In this document: positions 1-10,029 of the stretch, piece by piece | Layout of the letters: the number at the start of each line of letters is the position of its first letter | How positions within the stretch are numbered: the stretch's first letter is position 1 | Source of the DNA: Dimorphilus gyrociliatus | Lineage: Eukaryota; Annelida; Polychaeta; Dinophilidae | Reading direction: 5' to 3' | NCBI GenBank assembly: GCA_904063045.1 | Contig: CAJFCJ010000064.1 | Coordinates: forward strand, 166,036 to 217,657 | DNA length: 51,622 nucleotides | The notes under the pieces: generated by a model | What the model was told of the DNA's origin: nothing | Database searches by the model: none | Seen by the model: only the letters and a program-made list of their open reading frames with translations | Position numbers and translations under genes: made by a program

Positions 1-382
1 TGTGAGCCAAATGTTACTTTTAAAGGTTTTTACACTATTCAATTTGTAAGTGGAAAATTCAGTCCTATAGTTGAAAAATAGCATTCTAAAGGCGAGAAAT
101 AGAAATATCTTCTCTATCCCAAGATAAATTTTATCTTTGATTCATAAACCAGTTTATCAAACCATAAGGTTTACCAAATAATTAGACATGCTCTTTCCCT
201 CCCTTATGATGTTCTCTCCTAGGGACAGTTTTTCCCAATTTCATTAGAAGACAGTAATTAAAAAATAATTTGAAATTTCAAAATTGCCCTCAGAGAATAG
301 TCTCAGACTGAGTAATCCAACTTTAAATCATTATCCAAATAAAAATGTTACAAATGAGCAAAAGGTATTTGGATAGCCACAA
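1..382. other. AT-rich sequence, no gene seen
   Basis: I see no ORF, splice-consistent exon or repeat I can name in this opening stretch. It may be intron or flank of a gene lying to the left of the window. Confidence 0.4.
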
Positions 383-1078
383 GTGTTTGCAAGTGGAATT
401 TGGAGAAATGTAGACATTTTTCTATTGACATATAAAATTCCAATTCTGATTTGCAAAGAATTTGGATTTGAAAATGGATATATAGATATTTTAACAAAAG
501 CTATAACCCATAAGATGCATATGGATGCTTCAATGAGTATTAATTGTAATTCAACAAGTCAATATATAAGTGATTGTAAATTTCTTCTTTTTTTGAATAA
601 AAAGTTAATAAATTTTAAAAATTGAGCTATATATAGTTTATGTATATATCTATATATATATATAAACAAAACAGATCATATGGATGGAAATATTCACATG
701 TATCACAGGCATTTGCTGTCTATTGCTCAAATACAAGAGTAATTGGTCAAGTATTTAACTTCTCTTCTCAAATATCAAACATTAATTATAAAATATATTC
801 TTTTAGATTGTCCAAATGATGATTCCGTCAGGATTTCATTTATTTGTTACACACTTTTTAAAAATTCCAAACTTTTGTCTCCAATAACAATGAGAAAAAA
901 ATGCTCTGAAAAAAATTTAACACTCATTGATGAATCTTTCAGAGGATTTACGGATGTTTATATGTTTCTAAATTATAATTTTTTGGAGAAAATAAGCATA
1001 AAAGACCTTAGAGATCTTGGAAAACACATGTTCTTTACTGGTAATACCATAATTAAACAAACTCTAACCACAAATTAA
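383..1078 (+). other. Two unassigned short ORFs
   Basis: Two ORFs (383-625, 80 codons; 743-1078, 111 codons) lie in a row upstream of a receptor-tail remnant. I recognise no domain in either. The second is rich in Lys, Leu and Phe. Both listed starts appear to be non-ATG, so they may be internal exons of a decayed gene rather than independent genes. A TA dinucleotide tract (about 640-665) separates them. Their position just before the tail-like exon at 1081-1275 suggests, without proof, that they belonged to the same receptor paralogue. Confidence 0.25.
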
Positions 1079-1080
1079 GA

Positions 1081-1275
1081 GAAGGATTTTTACAGTTAAT
1101 AATAGGTTAAATGAAATGTCATACAATATAAGGTCTATCAGAACTGCATCTAATCTTCCATTTGATTACACATCTAATTTAATGATGAGATCGAAAACTG
1201 GTGATATAAAAATTTATTTTATTCACAAATGTAACATTTTTCTAAAAATATGTAATACAGTAAACTCACCTTACT
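1081..1275 (+). pseudogene. Remnant of GRL101-like receptor tail exon
   Basis: One frame contains NNRLNEM and IRSIR. These match the tail exon of the intact receptor at 5051-5149 (KNRLDEM and LKSIR), and the two stretches are also similar at the DNA level. The sequence is therefore a paralogous copy of the cytoplasmic-tail exon, about 4 kb upstream of the intact one. I found no TM7 exon directly before it and no kinase-like exon after it, so it looks like a fragment of a tandem duplicate. It could also be the end of a diverged gene whose other exons I did not recognise. Confidence 0.45.
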
Positions 1276-1290
1276 ATAGAGGAAATATAG

Positions 1291-1895
1291 AGTGATTACA
1301 GAAATTTTTCATGACCTTGGCTTTTTTAGGGTTAGGGTTAATTTTAAGGGTAACCACAAGTAATGCAAATGCTACGTCTAGTATTTTTCTGCCTGTCGCG
1401 TTCACTGGGTACTTTTCATAGACTGCTCCCAGATCAAAAATTTTATAAAAGGGATATAAAAAACGATTGCTTCAACAACTATGGTAGGGAATTTTGTGTA
1501 CTTAGCTAATAGCTAGCTGTTTAACTGGATGAAATAAATAATATCTGAAAATTGCATACGAAACTAGACAAACTTTTCTACAAAATGGTAAAATTTTACC
1601 ATGGAAAAGAGGATGTGACAGAAAACGTTCATGACTTCCTGGTTTCACCCTAAACTTATCCCTAAACGTTATATACCTCATTTTACGTTCCCTAATCTTT
1701 GGTTTAAGATTCACCTAATTATAAATCAATGGATATTTTACTTTTCCAAACCCATTTTCAACCCAAACATAATCTCTGAGGTTTCCCAAAAGTGAACGTT
1801 TTTTGTCGACCCCTGGAAAAGACCAATGATTACCCTTGAAATTAAGCCTAACCCTAAAAAAAAAACAAATATCATGAAAGATTTCTGTAACCACT
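1291..1895. mobile_element. Foldback/MITE-like element with TTAGGG-bearing inverted ends
   Basis: The left end, from about 1291, reads GATTACAGAAATTTTTCATGA and runs into TTAGGGTTAGGGTTAATTTTAAGGGTAA. The right end, read on the minus strand from about 1895, has GGTTACAGAAATCTTTCATG followed by a similar TTAGGGTTAGGCTTAATTTCAAGGGTAA block. The inverted ends are about 60 bases long with a few mismatches. The 480-base interior has no convincing gene; the minus-strand ORFs there are low-complexity. No clear target duplication was found. The class is unknown. Confidence 0.55.
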
Positions 1896-2079
1896 GTAAA
1901 CAGGGACATATCTCTTTTGAATCCATATGATCTTTGTTATGTATTTTTTGAGAATGAGAAGAATATTATATTCAGGATAACAGGAATTTCAATTTACAAG
2001 AAATCAGTTTCATGCATACCTGTGTCTACAAAATATTTCGTTTGTCAAAATATTCTTAGTATAGCATATTATTATTAAT

Positions 2080-5000
2080 TTGTATGAATTATTTGTAATA
2101 ATCATATGGTTTTTTAAAATTAAAGATATAAATAGAAATTTGTCTGAGGCATTCAGTCAAAATTTATTTAGATGTTCAAAAAGTAGCTTTCACTGCTTAT
2201 TAGAGGATGTTTGCATAAACCATTTACAAGTGTGTGACAACCACAATGACTGCTCTCTTGGTGAAGATGAACAAAATTGTGCAATTCCTTTCAACTTTAA
2301 ATGTTTAAGCTGGAATCAAGAAATTCCAATCCATCAAATCTGCAACTATAAAAAAGATTGTGCAGATGGTTCTGATGAAAAATTTTGTTTCTCTTGTAAT
2401 AGCTTTACTTTTTCATTTTTTAATTTATGTAACTAATGTTAAGAATAACAAAAAATTTATAGCTGATTCTACTGAAGCAAACTTATTGAAGAGGTAATCT
2501 CATCAAATTAAGTATTGCCCTTTACCAAAAGTACCAGATGCTTTTAAACGTTTAGATGTGATGAATGGAAATATTTGGACAAAGGAAAATTTTGTGATAA
2601 TGAGTACAACTGCTTCGATAGAAGTGACGAAGATTGTATTACTTATCGGAATCATAATGAAAACAGAACTGGAAGTAATATGACAGTCAAATAAAAATTC
2701 ATGGTTTTTAATTTAATGAAGAATTTCAAACAGACTGTAGATCTGACACCCAATTGCAATGTGTAGACTATTGTTTACCACTGCACATGAATTGTGATAA
2801 TCTTGCCCAATGTGAAGATATTTCTGATGAAAAAGCCATTTGTGGGGAGTTTATTCGTGAACTCCAAAGGTATCTTGATATTTGATTTGTTGAATTGTAA
2901 AACACCTGACATAAAATTAGAACAGGAAAATCAAAGGCTATTGTTCTACCCTCGAATGACACCAGATGCAACTTGATTTATAATTCTGTGGGATATATGG
3001 AAACAAAAGTTCATTTTCCATCCTTTCCAAATGGAGTACATAATTGTAAAGAGAAATCCTGTCCTGGTTCATTTCTATGTTTGGAATATAGATTTTGTAT
3101 TCCAATAGAAAATGTTTGTGATGGAATCAATCACTGTTGGAGCAATGAGGATGAATTTAATTGCGGTAGACTTAAGAATATTGCTACGATTCTGTCTCTT
3201 CACTTTTCTTTCTTTCAGATAATTTTTATCCAAAGGGATATTTTAAATGCAGAATAGAAAACAAATTTATAAACAATAGTAAGGTTTGTGATGGAATTAT
3301 TCATTGTAAATATGGAAATGATGAAATATTCTGCCCTGAGAATACTATAACTTGCCCAAGCAGTTGTAAATGTTTCCCAGTGTACTTTTGGAACTGCTCA
3401 GATTATTTTGAATTTACAACTTTCCTGAGAGAAGACAAATTAAGCTTGTTGAGATACTTAAAAATTGAAAAATTTAGAGATGAAGAAGAAAATTCCCTTC
3501 ATTCTATGCATTTAGTTTATTTATCTGTAGTGAAGAGTAACATTTTAGGATGGCCTGTTGGCTTTTTTACTCCAAATCTAGTCTATTTAATATTAAAAAA
3601 TAACAAGATAGAAAATCTAAAGTCATTTGAAAAGAGTCAGATTGGACAACTTCTTCAATACCTGGACATGTCTCATAACCCTCTAAATAATCTATATTAT
3701 TATGTATCATTAAAAGTCTTGTTATATTTAGATATTTCATATACAAATCTACGTCATTTAAAGACTATATGGTTTAAGGGAATGAAAAACTTGAAAATTT
3801 TAAAATTTACAAATTGTCACTTAAAAAATGTTGAAGAAAATGCATTTTACCAAATATCTAACTTGCAACAATTATATTTAAATTTTACTATCTTACCTTC
3901 AAAGGAGTATCTTCTTATTACTCATCTGACACATTTACAAATTTTACATAGTGAATATTTTTCATTGTGCTGCTATTTGTTTTCAAGGATCAATTCAGTA
4001 GGACAGTGCTCTCCCTCAAAAGCAATCTATAGCTCATGTTCAGATTTATTGGGCAAAAATTATATTAGATCTATGTATTGGATAATCGGATTAACTGGAG
4101 TATTTGGGAATATAGCGTCAATTTGTTTTAGATTGAAATCTTTTTTCAGACCTTCACACATTTTCTATTTGTTGTTATCAATTTCTGATTTATTTACATC
4201 CTTTTATCTATTGCTAATTGCTCTAGTAGACCAACATTATAAAGGTGAATTTTTCAAGCACATAATAGAGTGGACATCTGGTCATTCTTGCAAAATTGTT
4301 GGGTCTTTAATCAATTTTTCTTTGACCTTTTCAATGATAAACTTGTTATTACTAACCATTGAACGATATTGCGCAATAATGACAAATATTCAAAAGTTTA
4401 AAAAGAAGGAAGTGGCTTCATTAGTACTGTCAAGTTTTCTTGTGTGCGCTGTTTTAGCAGCATTCCCAGTTATTTATTATAAAGTAATATCTTAATAAAT
4501 AGCCACAAGGTTAAAAAATTTACTTTGCTCAATATTCAGGATTATTTCTCATCAATACCAATTTGCTTTAAACTTTATATTAGAAGTGAAGATACTGATG
4601 GATCTTATTATTCATTTCTTGTGTTTACATTGCCAAACCTAATAATAATTATAATAATTTCCATACTGTATTTGAAAATTATTTTGAAAGTAAAAAGAAA
4701 TGAAAACTCCTTAAAAGGTTCAAAAAATATTAGCATTAATATATCGGCTGCAATCTACCTGATAATTGCAACAAATTGTCTCTCATGGCTTCCAATAGTG
4801 CTACTTGGTTAGTGTATTTTTTATCGTAGAATAATATCATTCCATTTTCCTAAATGTAAAACTGTAAACAGGTCTATTTTCATCATTCATACAAATTTCA
4901 ATTGATAATTTTGTATATATTGTGCTAATTGTCACCTTAATTCCAATTAATTCAACACTAAATCCATATTTCTTTTCTGTGTCTGAGTTCTGTTCAGTGA

Positions 5001-5632
5001 GAAAGAAACAAAAGAGGAAGTATGCTATTAAAAAGTAAGATTTTTGAAAGAAAATAATAAGAAATATGTTCGTGATAAAAATTTTTACGAAGTAATAAAA
5101 AATAGGTTAGATGAAATGACTTCTACATTGAAATCTATCAGAGAAAAATGTAATTTGGTTTATTAATAATTTACATCTTATCTCACATCTTTATTTTTGT
5201 TTTACTTTTCTAGGTATGACATTATTTAAGGATCCAGGACCACAGTATTTGTTTTTTGGACCTGTACCTAATAGGCCTAAGTTAATAATTGACAAATGGT
5301 TCTTTGAAAAACAATTATATTTTATCTGTATTATGAATATTGTAAAGGCCGTCCGTTATGCACATATTACTGAGTTTACTTTTAATGGAAAGCTTAATGT
5401 TGAAAATATAGTTATGCAGGTAAAACTGAAAGATTATGCTATTGAAAATTTCATCTAATCATTTATCTAACTATTTTTCAAATAGGAAGGAAAGACAGTA
5501 ACAGAGTGGATATTTTTTCTCCATCCAAAAGAATTTGAATCTGCTAATGATTCTCTAATGGCTAGCGATATATACTCATTGGGAATATTGATAAAAACTA
5601 TATTGCAGAGAAAAATAAAATACCTTAAATGA
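2080..5632 (+). CDS. LDLa-LRR-7TM receptor (GRL101/relaxin-receptor type) ending in a kinase-like tail
   Basis: Multi-exon surface receptor. Exons I place by GT-AG sites and matching phase: ~2080-2395, 2463-2493, 2556-2674, 2722-2869, 2921-3165, 3219-4483, 4540-4807, from 4872, about 5051-5149, 5214-5419 and 5486-5632. Introns are mostly 50-70 bases. The product carries six LDLa modules (Cys pairs with SDE or EDE calcium motifs), an LRRNT-like CPSSCKC, about six LRRs, the SLCC hinge, then TM1-TM7 with ERY after TM3, WLP in TM6 and NPYF in TM7. This is the architecture of snail GRL101 and type C LGRs. The last two exons read like the C-lobe of a kinase (see next entry). The true start and signal peptide are unresolved because the first frame opens with TTG. 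The join between the TM7 exon and the tail exon has a phase mismatch with the simplest sites, so a base error or another splice site is possible there. Confidence 0.75.
5214..5632 (+). other. Kinase-homology-like domain in the receptor tail (partial, probably inactive)
   Basis: Exon 5214-5419 joins the receptor tail in phase across a 64-base intron. It has NIVKAVRYAH (like helix E) followed by FNGKLNVENIVM, which lines up with a catalytic loop of H-G-x-L-x-x-x-N form as in guanylate-cyclase kinase-homology domains; the His-Arg-Asp triad is absent. Exon 5486-5632 has HPKEF in the place of APE and SDIYSLGILIKTIL, a close match to the kinase helix F signature DVYSFGI. No glycine loop or VAIK lysine is visible, so the N-lobe is missing and the domain would be a pseudokinase at best. 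It could also be a decayed neighbouring gene spliced on by chance; conserved phases argue against that. Confidence 0.5.
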
Positions 5633-5680
5633 TATGTGCACACCTACAATCACCAGAGATAGCTTTACGAACCGGCTAGG

Positions 5681-5702
5681 TTAACCCTAACCCTAACCCT
5701 TC
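5681..5702 (+). repeat. Interstitial telomere-like CCCTAA run
   Basis: Three tandem CCCTAA-type units just after the receptor stop codon. They are similar to other TTAGGG tracts at 1327-1345, 16893-16905, 21923-21960 and inside the MITE at 34484-34692. Confidence 0.7.
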
Positions 5703-5839
5703 TCGTACAGGTTGTCCTTGTAGCTCTACTTTGACAACTTCCAATTACATGATGAATTCGTAATGAAAAGAATAATTTCTTGTATATGTATTAATATTCT
5801 CTGAAAAATTATTACTTACTATACCAGCTGTGAGCAATC

Positions 5840-6175
5840 ATTATCAAAAGAATCGAACTTGCAGCTTTTTTCCTGCATTCTTCTTCAGATAACGTGACAA
5901 TAAGTTTTCAACTCTGTTTCTTTGTATCAAAAAAGTAATATGAGTAATAATTTCCTCTTTTCTTTATCGTATATTTCACTGCTTCAACCTCTAAATCAGC
6001 TATACTCATTTCATACACATTAGCTAGGATTTGTATGATCGGTTTTTAGAATACTTGACATTCAGGTTCATCACCTAAATCAAAAGCTTTTTGTACTTGC
6101 TGTCCATTGCAGTACTGGACAGTTGGTAAAAATTCCAGAATGATGCTAGCATCAAGTTATAATTAAGTATCATCA
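5840..6175 (-). pseudogene. Decayed gypsy envelope fragment
   Basis: Read on the minus strand, one frame matches the start of the envelope part of the ORF at 28274-31876. Shared landmarks are VQYCNGQQV against VQFCQGQQV, FDLGDEP against FDLADEP, then NVYEM, YYFF and LSEEECRKK at the same spacing. Two in-frame stops (after QVF and before KLIV) show it is dead. It covers only the first ~110 residues of the envelope and no LTR flanks it, so it is an isolated fossil. It is more diverged from 28274-31876 than the copy at 44707-45357 is. Confidence 0.65.
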
Positions 6176-6179
6176 TTTT

Positions 6180-6777
6180 TAGTTAGTACTTCTCTAATTG
6201 GAAATAAGCCACATGAAATTGATCTATTGCCCATGTCTAACTGCTATGTTTCTTATGTGATTATTGTCAGCCTGAGTTGTGTCACATGATGTAATTTTCT
6301 TCTACCACCTTCATATTCTATTTCCTTGTTTGAGCTCTAGGTATGTTTGATCATTCTGACTGAAAACTTCTTTCTACCTTTGTTATTAGTTCGCTTATGT
6401 TCTGCTTGTTTTCTGAGTAGTTTGTTATGGAATTTTATTTCAAGTAAGGGCAGCATCTTCACATATCGCCTAATATTCGTATAGATCTATCATTGTTTAT
6501 TTATTATTGTTAATATGGATATTTTTAAAATGTGCATTGATTGTTTTAATAGGTCATTGAGCATTTCAACAACCTCAGTTTTGAACAATAGTCTCTTAAA
6601 ATTTATTATTATTTTTGCAATTTTTCCAAGTGAAAGTAAATCTCTTTGCTTGCTTTGATCATTTGCATATGAAATGGAATTACATTTTAGTTTGTTCTTT
6701 CTTAGTCCAAATTCATTTTTCCATTTGTTAAAAAAAACAATTAAAATTTAGAGAGAATATCTCATGAGTTTTATTAT
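6180..6777. other. AT-rich intergenic sequence
   Basis: No ORF or recognised repeat. It lies between the envelope fossil and an LTR fragment. Confidence 0.4.
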
Positions 6778-7190
6778 TGTGCACTTAGAAATAATAACAT
6801 AATGATATTTTGACTTTAGATACAATATAACTTTAGAGAGGCTTTTATTTTGTAGGAATTGTAATGGTGGAAGCTTAGAAAAAGTGTTATTTCACAGGAA
6901 TAGTAACTGTAGAGCTTTAGAAAGACTTTTATTTAGTAGAATTAGATTCTAGAACTCTAAAAAGACCTTTTTTTCGTAGGAAATAGATTCTTTGACCATA
7001 ACAGATGGTGCCACTATGGAATTAACAAAGAAACAAACAATATAGAAAATATGCAAGTCAAACTTGTTACATCTTACTCAAAAAGAGATGCGGAAGAGGC
7101 AGGTTTCTTTTTGCAGTGCCACAAGTTAGCCATAAGTGATGTAATAGTTTTTTCATGTTTGTTGGTCTTCTTCCATCATAAAAGTTTCTT
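6778..7190 (+). repeat. LTR-A fragment (5' part)
   Basis: Begins TGTGCACTTAGA, the same terminus as the solo LTR-A at 18093-18867 (minus). It contains the family's short repeated units (AAAGACTTTTATTT-type, ending in TAGGAAT or similar) followed by a segment matching the AGATGC...GAGGCAGG region. The 3' half, with TATA box and R/U5, is missing. Confidence 0.6.
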
Positions 7191-7329
7191 TTGAGTAGTT
7201 GAGTATATTGGCTAGATATTTTATTTATTGGGTTTAAGAGTTTTAACTCACTATTTTTATCTATTCATTGCTACAACAGATATCACACTCTGTACTCTTT
7301 TATGTATATTTAACAGTTGAATGGTTAAA

Positions 7330-7649
7330 TTCTTCCCAGGTCCTTGGGTCCAGATGGGAATGCTCAGAATGAAAATAGTGAGAATTGTATACTTTGAGGT
7401 TTGTCTCTGATATGCAATCATCACTTTACAGTTGCCGAAATGTGTAGTTCATATTTATGTTTAGTAAGAGGATGTTACAAGGTTCAACATTTAGGAAGGT
7501 TAATTGAATTATAACTTGGCCAAACCTTAACTGGTAATTAAAGATGAACCTGACATGTTGTAGCATTTGCTTGTGTAGTATTGAGAGGTACATGTATAAG
7601 TTGCATAAAGTAATATACTTCAAGCATAAAATATAACCAAAGTTGTACA
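7330..7649 (-). repeat. LTR-B fragment (5' part)
   Basis: On the minus strand it starts TGTACAACTTTGG, like the complete LTR-B at 17206-17795. It runs through the TTAAGGTTTGGCCAAG and CCATCTGGACCCAAGGACC landmarks before diverging near 7330. The downstream R/U5 region is absent. Confidence 0.6.
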
Positions 7650-7844
7650 GTAATGTAATAAGTTGGAACCAGTCCAAAAGTTAACAATAATTAAGTTTGA
7701 CCTTTTGATAGCTGGCCTCATGGAATATTTCTCTAATACAAAAAAAAATATGCTATTTTTTTATAGCTATTTTTACCAATGATATATTTTCCAAGACATT
7801 TTACTTGTACAATTCTATTGAAAGAGATAAGAGGTAGTATATAC

Positions 7845-7995
7845 CTGAAATGTTTAGAAAGTGCAGTAACGTTTTTGAAATCATCCATTGAGTAAATATA
7901 TGGATTAATCATTAAATTTAATGGCGCAAGCAAAGAAATTATTATTAAATATATATCATTATTAAAAACGACTTGAATAAACATTGATATTATTG
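7845..7995 (-). pseudogene. Isolated TM7 exon of a GRL101-like receptor
   Basis: A 151-base exon with an acceptor (TTTTTAG) at 7996-7997 and a donor (CAG/GTATAT) after 7845. It encodes MFIQVVFNN..., a hydrophobic segment and LMINPYIYS, the NPxxY end of TM7. This parallels the intact receptor's TM7 exon (SSFIQI...TLNPYFFS). I could not find a TM6 exon upstream on this strand, so it is probably a displaced or inverted duplicate exon. It could belong to a gene whose other exons are too diverged for me to see. Confidence 0.5.
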
Positions 7996-8191
7996 CTAAA
8001 AAATAATTAGTCAGTCACTTTTTCTGTTGCTCATTTCTTATTTACCAAGTTAAAACACACTTGGTTTACATAAAATATTCCCTTTAAATTCTTTTTTTTT
8101 CTTATAATAATAAGAAACGAAGCAGATTCTTCTGGCATTTATTTTCATGATATCAAAGAAGAAGAAAGCATACAGACTAGTATAAAGGGTC

Positions 8192-8322
8192 TGGTTGAAA
8201 ACGACCATAAATGAAATATTTGAAAGTCAGATTTCAGTCTCGAAAGGACTAGGAGAATGAGTAGCTTTCCATGAAAGGTTACGGTTAGGGCTAAACAATA
8301 GATTTATGGCCGTTTTCTAATA
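8192..8322. mobile_element. Short MITE (about 130 bases)
   Basis: Inverted ends GAAAACGACCATAAAT (8197-8212) and ATTTATGGCCGTTTTC (8302-8317) match over 15 of 16 bases. A GGTTAGGGCT motif lies inside. The ends resemble those of the MITE at 34484-34692 (GTTGAAAAC). There is no coding content. Confidence 0.55.
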
Positions 8323-8369
8323 AAATCTGTCAACAAACATTTCATCAAACCTTTAAATTTCATCATATT

Positions 8370-9860
8370 ATTTAGGTTATTCAAACCATTACAAATTATT
8401 CAAAACCAGAAGAGCTCTTTGCTGATTTTGACTTAAGGACTACTTTATCATCTGTTTATCCAAATGTACCAATTCAAGGTTGTGTTTTCTATAGGACACA
8501 ATCAGTTTTCAGAAAAATCCGATTAATATATGTTAATATATATTTAAATTATAAAATAATTCCATGTTTTTAGAATTTAACATACGCGACTGATTATAAA
8601 ACTAGCAAATCCTCTAAAAATATGATGAGAAAGTTATTGGCATTCCCTTTTCTTTCTTCTCAAGTAATGATATTTTTTCATCTTTAAAAGAAGAAGCTTT
8701 GGAGAAAAATTTCTATAAAAATTTGTATGAATACATTAAAAATGCTTGGGTTATATATTCTATTTGGATTCCAGAGAGCTGGTCTATAATAGAAAAAGTG
8801 ATTTTTAAGAACAAGCAACTGACTTGCAATTGGTGTACACTTAAAAATATTGCATAGTAATGTGCTGGAAGAAAAATTCTCTTAAATTATCAACTCAGGT
8901 TAGATATGCTGAGATGGTCATCAATGTTTCTTTTATAGAAAACTTGAACAAGAAAATACTGTTATTCTCAATAAATCACTTTTTTCACAGAAGATAGAAC
9001 CAAAATCTTCCTCTACCATATAATATTGTACAACTTTCTAATATTTTATGCTGATACTACATAATTATATAAAACTTATACATGTATCTCTTAAAAAACC
9101 TATGTAGGTTATTGAGTAATATAAAAAAAAATTTAAATTATTTTGAGTTACAACTGGAGATTCCTACATTTACTGTTCTGAACTTCAGTTTGTTTTAGAT
9201 TCTTACTATAAAATCATAGACTTAACTCAATACTATTTAATACGAATGCTAAACAATAGCATTGTACTCGAATGAGCAGCCATTTTGTTTTTTTTTATTA
9301 AATTTATTAATTTTGTTGCTGTAACCATTGTTTTTAACTTGAAACTAAATGATTTTTGCAAAACCTTATCTTTATTAGGCCATTGTGTTATGTTTACTCT
9401 CTAATAATTTCTATTTTTTGGGGCCAGGATATTTTCCATAACCCTTCCCTTTCTTTTATATTAGAATTATCTGCACTCATTTGATTATTACCAGTTAATT
9501 TTTTTTTGAAAAGGGGTATATCTAAAACATATACTTCAGAAAAATATGACAATAATAAATAGTATAGCTCCCGTTCTTATGTGATTTATGGTATTTATTT
9601 ATGTTATTTTAATTAAAAGACATTTTAAAACAGGAATCTAGTTTTATTCCAGTGGTAGAGAAACTTCTATCAGAAGAAAAGTGTGATCTAGATGCAGAAC
9701 CAAATAATTTCAGTATGGGATGAATATAAATTGAGAATGATCGCATCTTTTTCCCCTTCTAGGACATTTTTTCACATCTTTTGGACATCTCTTCCAGTTG
9801 CAGGAAAAAATGTCCACTGGACATCCATCCAGGTATCTTTTTTAAAGTTCTATGTTCTTT
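8370..9860 (+). pseudogene. Decayed MULE transposase copy
   Basis: Pieces in order match the transposase at 36756-38367. They are SSVYPNVPIQGCVFY (like STYPQTIIKGCVFH), QSVFRKI (like QAVYRKI), MMRKLLAFPFLSS (like VMKKLMTLPFLPS), PESWS (like PEMWS), a LLSEEK piece near 9665 and IISVWDEYKLRMIAS near 9700 (like KIFSLWQQF). The frame changes several times and stops intervene. About 600 bases in the middle (9060-9640) show no match. Near 9760-9830 there are GGACATTTTTTC and AATGTCCACTGG, similar to the tandem ends of the MULE at 34968-38643, so this is probably the right end of an old copy. Confidence 0.6.
9060..9640. other. AT-rich sequence without visible gene
   Basis: No ORF or known repeat was seen; probably filler inside or inserted into the decayed MULE. 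Confidence 0.35.
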
Positions 9861-10029
9861 TACCAATTATATAGCAGGTTCATCCATTAAAGAAAGTTCT
9901 GAAATTCACATTCTATGAAATAAAAGTTTTTCCGAAATTCCGTCATTCTAATTTTATTTCTAAGTGTATAGTAAGGAAAATAAATTAAGGTTCAAAAGGA
10001 GGGAAACACATCATTTTTTTAGTTTTTAA

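Noticed and set aside
5420-5457. VKLKDYAIENF as ordinary coding sequence of the receptor exon
   Set aside because: The frame hits TAA at once and no GT donor follows, while GT at 5420 and AG at 5485 give an in-phase junction; reported as a finding instead.
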